Positions 37,068 to 48,862 of a stretch of 51,783 nt of DNA are shown here, piece after piece; the stretch's first letter is position 1; every line of letters begins with the position of its first letter. The notes under the pieces are model-generated. The model made no database searches. It was not told the DNA's origin and was given only the letters and a program-made list of their open reading frames with translations. The stretch is taken from positions 1 through 51,783 of the forward strand of contig JALEHL010000100.1 in assembly GCA_022770665.1 (NCBI GenBank), given 5' to 3'. Source of the stretch: Bacillota bacterium. Lineage in GTDB: Bacteria > Bacillota > Clostridia > Peptostreptococcales > Anaerovoracaceae. A program made the translations under genes and the position numbers.

Positions 37068-38177
37068 ATGTACATAAAAGAAATTGAACTTCAGAATTTT
37101 CGCAATTATGAAAAGCTTCACCTTGAATTTGATAAAAATGTAAATCTGATTCTGGGAAATAACGCACAGGGAAAAACAAATCTTCTGGAATCTATTTATA
37201 TTTGTTCTATGGGAAAATCTTTTCGTACAAGCAGAGAAAGCGATCTCATTCATTTCGGTTCAGATTTTGCCAGAGTAAAAGCGGATGCCGTCAGAGATGA
37301 TTATGACACATCAGTAGAAATTATTTATAGCCGGAATGCTGGAAAATCAGCGAAGGTGGATGGTGTTCGAATCCGAAAAGCTTCGGAACTTCTCGAAAAT
37401 TTTTACATGGTTATTTTTTCGCCGGAAGATCTGAAAATTGTAAAAGATGAACCAGAAAAGAGAAGAAAATTTATTGACAGGGAGCTATGCCAGCTTCGGC
37501 CGAAATATTATGAAGCGCTCAGCAGTTACAGAAAGGTGCTCCTTCAGCGAAATGCCTATCTGAAAGAAGAGAATATTGATCTGTCACTTATGGAACTCTG
37601 GGATCTGCAGCTCGCAAAATATGGTTCGCAGATCATCATCATGCGTTCAGATTTTATAAAAAAGCTGCAGGATATCAGTTTCGAAATCCATCGTGCGATC
37701 ACAGATGGACAGGAAAAGCTGAGTCTGGTCTATGTGCCGAATATTCATCTTTCGAAAACAGAGCAGGAAGCAGAAGAAAGTTTTTATGAGACAATTCACG
37801 GATCGTTTGAAAATGATATGCGGCAGCGTACAACGACTCGTGGTCCGCATAAAGATGATATGGAATTTTATATTAATAATATAAATGTGCGAAGTTTCGG
37901 ATCCCAAGGTCAGCAGAGAACTTGCGCTTTATCGGCAAAATTAGCAGAACTTTCACTGATTAAAGAAGAGACAGGGGAAGATGCAATTTTACTTCTGGAT
38001 GACGTCATGAGCGAATTAGATCAGCAGCGTCAGGAGTATCTGATCAAGTCGCTCTCTGATATTCAGATGTTTATTACTACGACGGAAATAACAGATAATC
38101 TGCAAGAGAAACTTCCTTTTGGAAAAACATTTCTGATCCGATCCGGAAAAGCAGAAGAAAAAAATAAAGGAGAATGA
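37068..38177 (+). CDS. recF: DNA replication/repair protein RecF
   Basis: MYIKEIELQNFRNYEKLHLEF, LGNNAQGKTNLLESIYICSMGKSFRTS, ASYGSQGQQRT-like FGSQGQQRTCALSAKLAEL, LLDDVMSELDQQRQEYL. Confidence 0.95.
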   Translation: MYIKEIELQNFRNYEKLHLEFDKNVNLILGNNAQGKTNLLESIYICSMGKSFRTSRESDLIHFGSDFARVKADAVRDDYDTSVEIIYSRNAGKSAKVDGVRIRKASELLENFYMVIFSPEDLKIVKDEPEKRRKFIDRELCQLRPKYYEALSSYRKVLLQRNAYLKEENIDLSLMELWDLQLAKYGSQIIIMRSDFIKKLQDISFEIHRAITDGQEKLSLVYVPNIHLSKTEQEAEESFYETIHGSFENDMRQRTTTRGPHKDDMEFYINNINVRSFGSQGQQRTCALSAKLAELSLIKEETGEDAILLLDDVMSELDQQRQEYLIKSLSDIQMFITTTEITDNLQEKLPFGKTFLIRSGKAEEKNKGE

Positions 38178-39025
38178 AAAAAATGAATCCGGTTTATGAA
38201 AAATTATTAAGATGCTATGAAAGTATTCAGACAAGATTTGATTTCAGCATGTTCCGTCCGGAAGTTGCCATTGTTCTGGGCTCTGGTCTGGGAGATTATG
38301 CACAGGATATTCAGGTTGCCGGAGAAGTGGACTATCATGAAATCGAGGAATTCCCTGTATCTACTGTTCCGGGACATGCAGGAAAATTCATCTTTGGATA
38401 CGTGGGAGAAACACCTGTTGTATGTATGAAGGGAAGAATCCATTATTATGAAGGATATCCGATTACGGACGTGGTTCTGCCGATCCGTCTGATGAAACTG
38501 ATGGGCGCAAAAGTTCTTTTTCTGACCAACGCATCCGGCGGAATTAATTCTACATTTGAGGCTGGAGATTTTATGATGATAACAGATCATATTTCCATGT
38601 TTGCGCCAAACCCCCTGATCGGTGCAAATATCGATGAACTTGGCGTCCGTTTTCCTGATATGAGTCAGGTTTACGACAGGGAATTACAGAAATGCATAAA
38701 AGAAGCAGCTGCAGAGAATCACATTAAACTGCAGAAAGGGGTATATGTGCAGGCGACTGGTCCTTCTTTTGAATCACCGGCAGAAATCAGAATGCTGCGA
38801 ACAATGGGGGCAGATGCAGTTGGTATGTCTACAGTCGTAGAAGCAATTACAGCAAATCATATGGGTATGCGGATTTGCGGAATTTCTTTCGTCAGCAATC
38901 CGGCAGCAGGTATCAGTCAGAATCCTTTAACCCATGAGGAAGTACAGGAGGCAGCGAATGCAGCGGCACCGAAATTCCGTCAGCTGGTAACAGCATCTGT
39001 GAAAAAAATAAGTAAAATACTGTAG
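38174..39025 (+). CDS. Purine-nucleoside phosphorylase (PNP, PNP_UDP superfamily trimeric type)
   Basis: VAIVLGSGLGDYA, VPGHAGKFIFGY, MKGRIHYYEGY, LTNASGGIN, TGPSFESPAEIRMLRTMGADAVGMSTVVEAI; start overlaps recF stop. Confidence 0.92.
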   Translation: MKKMNPVYEKLLRCYESIQTRFDFSMFRPEVAIVLGSGLGDYAQDIQVAGEVDYHEIEEFPVSTVPGHAGKFIFGYVGETPVVCMKGRIHYYEGYPITDVVLPIRLMKLMGAKVLFLTNASGGINSTFEAGDFMMITDHISMFAPNPLIGANIDELGVRFPDMSQVYDRELQKCIKEAAAENHIKLQKGVYVQATGPSFESPAEIRMLRTMGADAVGMSTVVEAITANHMGMRICGISFVSNPAAGISQNPLTHEEVQEAANAAAPKFRQLVTASVKKISKIL

Positions 39026-39099
39026 AATTTTGTCGATTCATAACTTTTAGAATAAGAAAGACATAACCTTAATACTTTTTATATAGAAAATAAAACGAA

Positions 39100-39126
39100 A
39101 ATCGCCTTTGTGGGCGATTTTTTTTA
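39100..39126 (+). terminator. Terminator downstream of PNP gene
   Basis: AATCGCC-TTTGT-GGGCGATT followed by T-tract. Confidence 0.75.
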
Positions 39127-39153
39127 TAATTTTGATAAAAAGTTTAATAACAG

Positions 39154-39182
39154 TTGAATTACCATAAAAATAGTGATACAAT
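39154..39182 (+). promoter_or_regulatory. Probable gyrB promoter
   Basis: TTGAAT (39154-39159) - 17 bp - TACAAT (39177-39182). Confidence 0.6.
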
Positions 39183-39251
39183 ATCATAATAAAATATATA
39201 TAAAATCTGCCCCGTTGGGGCGTTTATTATATATAATCATCTCAAAATTAG

Positions 39252-41189
<1,938 letters not shown>

Positions 41190-41205
41190 GAAGGAGGCAT
41201 AATAC

Positions 41206-43710
41206 ATGGATACATTTTTAGAAGATCAGCGCATGAAGCAGCATGAAATTCATGACGAAATGAAAAATTCCTATATCGATTATGCCATGAGCGTTATCGT
41301 TGGACGTGCCCTTCCGGATGTTCGGGATGGTCTGAAACCGGTACACAGAAGAATACTTTACGGCATGAGTGAACTGGGTGTAACACCGGATAAACCTCAT
41401 AAGAAATCGGCTCGTATTGTCGGTGAAGTCATGGGTAAATATCATCCTCACGGGGATTCTTCCATTTATGATGCGATGGTCCGTCTGGCACAGCCGTTTA
41501 ATATCCGGTATCCTCTGGTCGATGGACATGGCAATTTCGGTTCTGTCGACGGAGATGGCGCTGCAGCCATGCGTTATACAGAAGCCAGAATGACACCGCT
41601 CGCTCTGCAGATGCTGCGGGATATTGAAAAGGATACAGTAGATTTTGATCCGAATTTTGATGGAGAGGAAAAAGAACCGAGAGTACTTCCATGCCGTTTC
41701 CCGAACCTGCTTGTAAATGGTTCCAATGGAATTGCCGTGGGTATGGCGACCTCTATTCCCCCACACAATCTTGGGGAAGTGATTGATGCAGCGGTAGCGC
41801 TGATTGATGATCCGGATGCAACAGTGGATGATCTGCTGAAATATATAAAAGGGCCGGATTTTCCGACGGGAGCTATGATCATGGGCAAAACGCCGATGAA
41901 AGAAGCTTACCGCACCGGACAGGGTAAAGTTCTGGTGCGTTCTGTTTCAGAAATCGAAGAACTGTCCCATGGGAAGCAGCAGATTGTAGTGACAGAAATC
42001 CCTTATCAGGTGAATAAAGCGAGACTGATTGAAAAAATCGCTGAAATGGTAAAAGAAAAACGGGTGGACGGTATTTCTGCAATTCGCGATGAATCCAGCA
42101 GAAAGGGAATGCGAATTGTCATCGAACTGAAAAAAGATGCAAACCCGAATATTATTCTTAACAGGTTATATAAGCATACCCAGCTGCAGGACAGTGTATC
42201 AATGATCATGCTGGCTCTGGTAGACGGAAAACCGAAAATCTGCAATCTGAAGGATATTCTGGCAGAGTATCTGAAACATCAGAAGGAAGTCGTCACTAGA
42301 AGAACCATTTTTGATAAAAAGAAAGCAGAAGCCAGAGCACATATTCTGGAAGGACTGCGGATCGCACTGGATAATATTGACGAAATTATAAAGATTATCC
42401 GTACCAGCTACAATGATGCCAAAGAGCGGCTGATGGAACGGTTCACGCTTTCAGAGATTCAGGCGCAGGCTATTCTGGACATGCAGCTGAGACGCCTTCA
42501 GGGTCTGGAAAAAGAGAAGATTGAGAATGAGTATCAGGACCTTCTGAAAAAAATCGCATATTACAATGAACTTCTTGCAGACGTTCATAAGCTGATGGGT
42601 GTCGTGAAACAGGAGCTTCTGGAGATCAAGGATAAATGGGGAGATAAACGACGTACAAAGATCAAGGCTGATGCACAGGAGATCGATGAAGAAGATCTGA
42701 TTCAGGAAGAAAAAGTCTGCATTACTCTGACACATCTGGGATATGTAAAGCGTGTTCCTGTGGATACGTACCGGACGCAGAAACGTGGCGGAAAAGGAAT
42801 TACCGGACTTACAACAAAAGAAAATGATTTTGTGAAAGATCTGATCATGACGTCAACCCACGATTATCTGATGTTCTTTACCAATACGGGAAAGGCGCAT
42901 AAGATCAAGGCATATGAAATTCCTGAAGCAAATCGCACTGCCAAGGGGATCCCAATTGTAAATTTCCTGAATCTTATGTCCAGAGAACGGGTCACAGCAG
43001 TGATTCCGATCCGGGAATTTTCGGATGATCAGTATCTGATCGGTGTAACGAAACAGGGCATTATCAAGAAGACAGCATTATCCAATTTTGATACCAATCG
43101 AAAAACAGGTCTGATCGCCATGAATCTGAAAGAAGGCGATGAAGTAATCGGAATTCAGCAGACGACAGGAAGAAATAATGTGATCCTTGTTACAAAGCAT
43201 GGGAAATGCATCTGCTTCTCCGAGGATGACGTAAGGCCGATGGGGAGAATTGCCGGCGGTGTTCGTGCAATCAATCTGGAAAAAGATGATGAGGTCGTAT
43301 CCATGCAGCTGGTAGAACCTGGACAGGAACTGCTTGTGGTTACCAGAAACGGATACGGAAAGAGAACGAAAGTCGAAGACTATAAAGTGCAGGTTCGCGG
43401 CGGAAAAGGACTTCTGACTTATGACAAGGCCAAGTTCAAAAAAACGGGCGAACTGGTAGGAGCGATTGCTGTCAGCGAGGATGATGATATTATGCTGATC
43501 AATTCTGACGGTATTATCATCCGTATGAAAGCAAGTGAGGTGTCCAGACTGGGCAGAGCCACTCAAGGTGTAAAGATTATGAACGTCGGCGAGGATGCGA
43601 ATATTATCGCACTTGCAAAAGTGGCCAGAGAAGATTCTCTTGATGAAAAAGAAAGAATACCGGACAATCTCACGGAAGATGAAGATGGCCAGGAGCAGAT
43701 GAAGCTGTAA
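41206..43710 (+). CDS. gyrA: DNA gyrase subunit A
   Basis: [65 protein letters not shown]-terminal GyrA box QKRGGKG. Confidence 0.97.
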   Translation: MDTFLEDQRMKQHEIHDEMKNSYIDYAMSVIVGRALPDVRDGLKPVHRRILYGMSELGVTPDKPHKKSARIVGEVMGKYHPHGDSSIYDAMVRLAQPFNIRYPLVDGHGNFGSVDGDGAAAMRYTEARMTPLALQMLRDIEKDTVDFDPNFDGEEKEPRVLPCRFPNLLVNGSNGIAVGMATSIPPHNLGEVIDAAVALIDDPDATVDDLLKYIKGPDFPTGAMIMGKTPMKEAYRTGQGKVLVRSVSEIEELSHGKQQIVVTEIPYQVNKARLIEKIAEMVKEKRVDGISAIRDESSRKGMRIVIELKKDANPNIILNRLYKHTQLQDSVSMIMLALVDGKPKICNLKDILAEYLKHQKEVVTRRTIFDKKKAEARAHILEGLRIALDNIDEIIKIIRTSYNDAKERLMERFTLSEIQAQAILDMQLRRLQGLEKEKIENEYQDLLKKIAYYNELLADVHKLMGVVKQELLEIKDKWGDKRRTKIKADAQEIDEEDLIQEEKVCITLTHLGYVKRVPVDTYRTQKRGGKGITGLTTKENDFVKDLIMTSTHDYLMFFTNTGKAHKIKAYEIPEANRTAKGIPIVNFLNLMSRERVTAVIPIREFSDDQYLIGVTKQGIIKKTALSNFDTNRKTGLIAMNLKEGDEVIGIQQTTGRNNVILVTKHGKCICFSEDDVRPMGRIAGGVRAINLEKDDEVVSMQLVEPGQELLVVTRNGYGKRTKVEDYKVQVRGGKGLLTYDKAKFKKTGELVGAIAVSEDDDIMLINSDGIIIRMKASEVSRLGRATQGVKIMNVGEDANIIALAKVAREDSLDEKERIPDNLTEDEDGQEQMKL

Positions 43711-43723
43711 TTGAATGATTTTT

Positions 43724-43763
43724 TCTCCGAAGACAGAGTTTCTGTCTTCGGAGATTTTCATTT
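43724..43763 (+). terminator. Terminator downstream of gyrA
   Basis: TCTCCGAAGACAGA-GTT-TCTGTCTTCGGAGA perfect 14-bp stem, then TTTTCATTT. Confidence 0.75.
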
Positions 43764-43789
43764 ACGAATTGTTTTTTTTGGGGTATAAT
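43761..43789 (+). promoter_or_regulatory. Probable promoter of rsbW-like/sigB-like/trpS cluster
   Basis: TTTACG (43761-43766) - 17 bp - TATAAT (43784-43789); the -10 also contains a sigma-B-like GGGTAT. Confidence 0.55.
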
Positions 43790-43820
43790 GGTCTGGTATT
43801 AAGTGAAAGGAAGTATCGAT

Positions 43821-44222
43821 ATGTCAGACAGAATTAAATTCACAATTCCTGGAAAACCGGCTTATCTGACGATGGTCAGACTTGCTGTCGGATCGATTGC
43901 AGATATGGCGGGATTCGATATCGAAGAGATCGAAGATATAAAGACCGCAGTGAGCGAGGCATGTAAAAATGTATCCTGCCATGGACTTTCCGGATTTGCG
44001 GAGGAGTATACAGTGGAATGTGTGGCAGAAGAAGGACGTCTGGAAATGTACGTGACAGATAACAGCGACGGACATGTGCTGGAAAAAGTGGCGAAGCCAT
44101 GTCTTGACTGTCCGAACGAAGGAAATCTCGGCGTGTTTGTCATTCAGTCTCTGGTAAATGAAATTGAGCTTCTTGACAATGCACATGGTAAAAAGACGAT
44201 CAAAATGGTGAAATATAAATGA
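43821..44222 (+). CDS. Anti-sigma factor, RsbW/SpoIIAB-like histidine-kinase-fold ATPase
   Basis: IPGKPAYLTMVRLAVGSIADMAGFDIEEIEDIKTAVSEACKNVSCHG, DNSDGH, EGNLGVFVIQSLVNEIEL; ATG with AAAGGAAG upstream; next gene is a SigB-type sigma factor. Confidence 0.87.
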   Translation: MSDRIKFTIPGKPAYLTMVRLAVGSIADMAGFDIEEIEDIKTAVSEACKNVSCHGLSGFAEEYTVECVAEEGRLEMYVTDNSDGHVLEKVAKPCLDCPNEGNLGVFVIQSLVNEIELLDNAHGKKTIKMVKYK

Positions 44223-44950
44223 CATCAGATCTTTTTAAAGAATATGCGAAGAATCCTACCATTGAACTTCGGAATCAGCTGGTAGAAGAAAATCTGTATA
44301 TGGTGGACATTCTTATTCGAAAGTATCTGGGGAAAGGTGTGGATTACGACGACCTGTATCAGGTTGGTGCCCTTGCACTGGTATCTGCGGTGGAGCGGTT
44401 CGATCCCGGCAAGGGATTTGAATTTAAGAGTTTTGCTACACCGACCATCCTTGGGGAAATCAAGAAATATTTTCGGGATAAGCAATGGAGCCTCAAGGTT
44501 CCGAGGCGTATGAAAGAAATTTCATCAAAGGTTCAGGAAGTAAAGGACCAGCTGACAACCAGCCTGGGCCGCGCTCCGACACTGGAGGAGATTTCTGAAC
44601 ATACCGGTTTTTCTCATGAGCAGATCATGCAGGCAATGGAAAGTGCCAAGGCCTATGGGACATTTTCTCTCGACAGTGCAAATAACAGCCTGGGTGATGA
44701 TGGCGAGGAAAATCTGCTTGAAAAATATGTTGGATTCGAGGAAATCGGATATGAGCGGATCGAAATCAATGAGATCATCACATCTGTTCTGGAAAAGCTA
44801 AATGATACTTACAGATATATTTTTAAAGAAAGGTTCATTTTTAATAAATCGCAGTCTGAAATTGCGCAGGTTCTGGGTGTTTCGCAGATGACAGTGTCCC
44901 GGGCGGAAAAAGCGATTGTGGAACGATTCAAAAAAGAAATGAACAGGTAG
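44219..44950 (+). CDS. SigB/SigF/SigG-family RNA polymerase sigma factor
   Basis: NLYMVDILIRKYLGKGVDYDDLYQVGALALVSAVERFDPGKGFEFKSFATPTILGEIKKYFRDKQWSLKVPRR; C-terminal HTH SQSEIAQVLGVSQMTVSRAEKAI. Confidence 0.92.
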   Translation: MTSDLFKEYAKNPTIELRNQLVEENLYMVDILIRKYLGKGVDYDDLYQVGALALVSAVERFDPGKGFEFKSFATPTILGEIKKYFRDKQWSLKVPRRMKEISSKVQEVKDQLTTSLGRAPTLEEISEHTGFSHEQIMQAMESAKAYGTFSLDSANNSLGDDGEENLLEKYVGFEEIGYERIEINEIITSVLEKLNDTYRYIFKERFIFNKSQSEIAQVLGVSQMTVSRAEKAIVERFKKEMNR

Positions 44951-44960
44951 GAGGCAAATC

Positions 44961-45947
44961 ATGAAACGAGTATTTTCCGGCGTACAGCCGACAGGAAACA
45001 TTCATCTGGGTAATTATCTGGGTGCACTCAAACAGTTTGTAGAACTGCAGGAAGATCATGAATGTATTTATTGCATTGTAGATGAACATGCCATCACAGT
45101 TCCCCAGGATCCGAAATCACTGCGGGAACATATTCTGGATGTGGCTGCCCTTTATCTGGCTGTGGGTGTCGATCCGAAAAAATCCATTGTATTTGTGCAG
45201 TCGGATGTTTCCGGACATGCAGAACTGGGATGGGTTCTGACCTGTCAGTCCTATACTGGAGAATTGTCCAGAATGACACAGTTTAAAGATAAGAGCAAAA
45301 ATAAAGAGTCCGCACCGGCAGGACTTTTTACCTATCCGGTACTGATGGCGGCAGATATTCTGCTGTATGATGCTGATATTGTTCCGGTCGGTAATGATCA
45401 GAAACAGCACATTGAACTTTGCCGCGATCTGGCGATCCGGGTAAATAATAAATACGGAAAAACATTCGTGGTGCCGGAAGGGCGATTTCTGAAAGAGGGA
45501 GCCCGTATAATGGCTCTGGATGATCCGTCGAAAAAAATGAGTAAAAGTGCAGAAAATATTCATTCCCGTATTTCTCTGCTGGACGATCCTTCGAAAATCA
45601 GGAAGTCCATCATGAAGGCTACGACGGATTCGGATGGCGTTGTCCGATTTGATCCTGAGAATAAACCAGGCATCAGTAATCTCCTGAATATCTACAGTGT
45701 GCTGTCCGGTATTGCGGTGCACGACCTGGAAGAACAGTATGCAGGAAAAGGATATGGAGATTTCAAAAAGGATCTGGTGGAAGTGACCGTGGAAGCGCTG
45801 GCGCCGATTCGCAGTAGGTATGAAGAGATCCGTCACTCGGAAGAACTGATAGAGATTCTGAAAGACGGTGCGCAGCGTGCCGATGCCATTGCTCAGAATA
45901 CCATGCGCAGAGTAAAGGATCATTTCGGTCTGGGTCTGGGAAAATAA
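44961..45947 (+). CDS. trpS: Tryptophan--tRNA ligase
   Basis: MKRVFSGVQPTGNIHLGNYLGALKQFV, YPVLMAADILLYDADIVPVGNDQKQHIEL, DDPSKKMSKS. Confidence 0.96.
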   Translation: MKRVFSGVQPTGNIHLGNYLGALKQFVELQEDHECIYCIVDEHAITVPQDPKSLREHILDVAALYLAVGVDPKKSIVFVQSDVSGHAELGWVLTCQSYTGELSRMTQFKDKSKNKESAPAGLFTYPVLMAADILLYDADIVPVGNDQKQHIELCRDLAIRVNNKYGKTFVVPEGRFLKEGARIMALDDPSKKMSKSAENIHSRISLLDDPSKIRKSIMKATTDSDGVVRFDPENKPGISNLLNIYSVLSGIAVHDLEEQYAGKGYGDFKKDLVEVTVEALAPIRSRYEEIRHSEELIEILKDGAQRADAIAQNTMRRVKDHFGLGLGK

Positions 45948-45970
45948 AAAAAGTAATACCAAAAGAAATA

Positions 45971-46019
45971 CCCTCCGAAGCAGAATATGGATTCACGTTC
46001 TGCTTCAGAGGGATTTTTT
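45971..46019. terminator. Bidirectional-type terminator between trpS and plsC
   Basis: CCCTCCGAAGCAGAA...TTCTGCTTCAGAGGG followed by ATTTTTTATTT. Confidence 0.75.
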
Positions 46020-46779
46020 ATTTGTTCTGTTTTTCCAGATCTGCCTGGAAAAGCTGCTGAAGGCCATCGCGGACAATTTCTTCAACCTGCTTCGGAAGTT
46101 CTGCCAGTTGATGCCGGTCCATAGATGCCGTTTCAATCGGGGGATGCACCATGAAATCAATGGTGACTCCCTTCGTGATCACCCCTTTTTCTTCGAAGAG
46201 ATGATATCCTCCATTCAGAGAGACCGGAACAACAGGAACTTTCGCTTTGGTTGCGAGCTTGAAGCTGCCTGGTTTAAAATCTGCCATATCACTGCTCTGG
46301 CTTCTGGTTCCTTCCGGAAAGATTACGAGAGAAAAGCCTTCTTTCAAGTAGGAAACGCCTTCGTTGATGGTTGCGAGAGAAGATCTGGCATCTCCACGGT
46401 GAATATAGATACCGCGGATTCTTCGGATCCACGGGCCGATAACAGGAATTCTGCTCAGGCTGTCTTTGGCGATAAAGCTGACCTGGTGGCTGCGAATCGC
46501 ATAGAGAAATGCCAGAATATCTGCGTAGGACTGATGATTGCTGATGTATACCACAGGTCCTTTTTCCGGGATGTTTTCCGGATGGATAACATTGCATCTG
46601 ACATCCAGTCCGTCTGTAACTGATCTGGAAAAAATCTGGCAGGCTTCCAGTATTGTTTTCCTCTCTTCTTCCGCATCGCCTGCAGCGCGTTTCTGCTCGA
46701 TCAGAGTTTTATATTTGTTTACTTTGGCAAGTCCTGATAAAATAACGGAAAAGCCGGAAATATTAGATAGAAGTTTCAT
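46018..46779 (-). CDS. plsC: 1-acyl-sn-glycerol-3-phosphate acyltransferase (PlsC family)
   Basis: VYISNHQSYADILAFL (NHxxxxD), GIYIHRGDARSS, LVIFPEGTRSQS, VPVVPVSLNGGYHLFE. Confidence 0.92.
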   Translation of the reverse strand: MKLLSNISGFSVILSGLAKVNKYKTLIEQKRAAGDAEEERKTILEACQIFSRSVTDGLDVRCNVIHPENIPEKGPVVYISNHQSYADILAFLYAIRSHQVSFIAKDSLSRIPVIGPWIRRIRGIYIHRGDARSSLATINEGVSYLKEGFSLVIFPEGTRSQSSDMADFKPGSFKLATKAKVPVVPVSLNGGYHLFEEKGVITKGVTIDFMVHPPIETASMDRHQLAELPKQVEEIVRDGLQQLFQADLEKQNK

Positions 46780-46905
46780 GTTTCCTCCGAAAATACGAAA
46801 AGATGAATCGGATAACCGATAACAAGTATTGTACCATAAAACGACTGGAAGTTTCTATAGAAAACGTGTATAATTATATAAAAAAGAAAAAGAAAAGAGA
46901 AAAAA

Positions 46906-47568
46906 ATGAAGAGAAAATATAAATTTCAGATTATTGGAGCGATTTTGCTGTTTGCTGCCGCCGCAATTATCAGCTGGCAGGTAGGATGGATCTATCACTG
47001 TGGTGTAACACCGCTGGATGAAGCAGTACAGAACTTTTTTTTCTCCCTGCGCTGTGGATGGCTGAACTGGCCTGTTATTGTTCTGACGCATACTTCTGAT
47101 ACCGTAACCATCGTGATACTCTGTACGATTCTGGTTTTATCCCCATTTCCGGGAAGAAAAAAATATGGAATCCCGGTTACTGCGGCAGCGGTCAGCGGGC
47201 TTGCAATTTATAAACCAATGAAACACCTGTTTCTCCGGGAGCGTCCGGATGCGGCATTCCACCTGGTTGCACAAGGCGGGTATTCATTCCCCAGCGGTCA
47301 CTCTGTGACATCGGTTGTTGTTTATGGACTGCTCTTTTTCCTGATACGGAAATATTGCCGGAATCCGAAGCTCCGGACTTTTCTGTCCGGAATCTGCCTG
47401 GCGCTGGCACTTCTGGTAGGCCCAAGCAGAATTTATGTGGGCGTGCACTGGCCGACCGATGTGCTGGCAGGATGGTGTATCGGCGGAGGTGTTCTTTTGC
47501 TATCTCTGGTACTGTTAGATAAGCTGGACGAGCGGAATAACCGCAGAAAGGAGGAAGCATGGCATTAA
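46906..47568 (+). CDS. PAP2 superfamily phosphatase
   Basis: KHLFLRERPDAA, YSFPSGHSVTSVVVYGLLF, GPSRIYVGVHWPTDVLAGW. Confidence 0.9.
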   Translation: MKRKYKFQIIGAILLFAAAAIISWQVGWIYHCGVTPLDEAVQNFFFSLRCGWLNWPVIVLTHTSDTVTIVILCTILVLSPFPGRKKYGIPVTAAAVSGLAIYKPMKHLFLRERPDAAFHLVAQGGYSFPSGHSVTSVVVYGLLFFLIRKYCRNPKLRTFLSGICLALALLVGPSRIYVGVHWPTDVLAGWCIGGGVLLLSLVLLDKLDERNNRRKEEAWH

Positions 47569-48725
47569 CTGTAAGAGATCTGTTCGATCTGAACATTATG
47601 AAAAATTTCAAACTGGTAGCCGGTGCAGGCGGACTGGACAGGCCGATCACCAGAACAGAAATCCTTGATTTTGAGTTCGTGCAGGGTGTGGGTATCGATC
47701 GGGACAGAATGTTTGAAGGGGAAAGCATTGCGATTTCCAGTCTTCTGTTTGCCAAGGACAATCCGGATCTGGTGCTGGACACTGTGATGCGGCTTTATGA
47801 ACTGAATGTAAGCTGTTTCGCATATAAACCGGTGTTTATTCAGGAGCTTCCTGAGGAAGTTCTGCGGTTTGCCGACAGCAATGATTTCCCGATCCTCAAA
47901 TTTGGCGGAGATGAATTTTTCGAAGACGTGGTACTCCAGGTAACGAACGAGTTGAATCGGGGAAACGATATCCTGGAGATAGAAAATGATCTGGAAAAAG
48001 TTCTGGATCAGGAAATGACACCAAAGGAGGAGCTGAAACTTTCCAGAAGGATCAACCCCAATCTGAAAAAGTATATTCGTGTTACAGCGGTCTGGGATGA
48101 AGAAAGAGAACCGGAAGAGATTGAGAATCTGGTCCGTCAGCACCTGAGCGCAGATCGTCTTCGGAGAAAAACAGCTCTTTGTAAATTTCGCCGGGGCTAT
48201 TTTCTGATCCTCAGTCAGGATGAAGCAGTAGAAAGCCGGTTTGCTGCACTGCTGGAAGACCTGTGCATTCAGATCGGTCTGGACAGAAAGCATTGCCAGA
48301 TGGGTTTCAGTACGATCAAGCCGCTGGAAGAAGAGTTTGGAAGATGTGTGCGGGAGGCATTCTGGGCATGCATCGTTGCGCGAATTGAAAAAGCATCCTG
48401 CAGACGGTATGAAGAAACCGGTATTTACCGGTTTATCGTACCTGAGATCAATTCGCCAAGTATGAAAGCCTATATGGAAGAATATCTGAAGCCTATTCTG
48501 AACCCGAAAGAAAAGGAACTTCTGAATACGGCGAAAGCTTATATCATCTGCAGCGGCGACGTGGTGAAAACAGCAGAGCAGCTGTTTTGTCATAAAAATA
48601 CCGTACGATATCGTCTGGCAAAGATTCAGGAAATGGTGGACCCGCAGAGCAATGATAAAGCGTTTTATGAAAGCCTGTCGATTGCAATCCGGATCTATAT
48701 GCTTACAAAATTTAATCAGTGGTAA
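47559..48725 (+). CDS. PucR family transcriptional regulator
   Basis: N-terminal PucR domain (MALTVRDLFDLNIMKNFKLVAGAGGLDRPITRTEILDF) and C-terminal HTH (TAEQLFCHKNTVRYRLAKIQEM). Confidence 0.88.
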   Translation: MALTVRDLFDLNIMKNFKLVAGAGGLDRPITRTEILDFEFVQGVGIDRDRMFEGESIAISSLLFAKDNPDLVLDTVMRLYELNVSCFAYKPVFIQELPEEVLRFADSNDFPILKFGGDEFFEDVVLQVTNELNRGNDILEIENDLEKVLDQEMTPKEELKLSRRINPNLKKYIRVTAVWDEEREPEEIENLVRQHLSADRLRRKTALCKFRRGYFLILSQDEAVESRFAALLEDLCIQIGLDRKHCQMGFSTIKPLEEEFGRCVREAFWACIVARIEKASCRRYEETGIYRFIVPEINSPSMKAYMEEYLKPILNPKEKELLNTAKAYIICSGDVVKTAEQLFCHKNTVRYRLAKIQEMVDPQSNDKAFYESLSIAIRIYMLTKFNQW

Positions 48726-48735
48726 AAACGGAAAA

Positions 48736-48774
48736 GCGGGCATTTGTTTTGTACTTCGTACAAAACATGCCCGC
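48736..48774 (-). terminator. Long stem-loop between convergent PucR and DUF2148 genes
   Basis: GCGGGCAT(TT)GTTTTGTAC-TTC-GTACAAAACATGCCCGC: 17-bp stem with 2-nt bulge; T-rich TTTTCCGTTTTT follows on the minus strand. Confidence 0.6.
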
Positions 48775-48862
48775 GAAGTTTGTGGACGGAAATAAGGAAA
48801 ACAGCAGAGCAACCTGCTATAATAAGATTACAAGCCACATACACAACAATTCATTTATCACC

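Noticed and set aside
45117-45962. 281-aa antisense ORF opposite trpS
   Set aside because: trpS is unambiguous on the plus strand; the antisense ORF has no recognisable features and ends in the terminator region.
47565-48812. 415-aa antisense ORF opposite the PucR regulator
   Set aside because: Fully overlaps a confident PucR gene; translation is Phe/His/Gln/Ile-rich with no domain signature.
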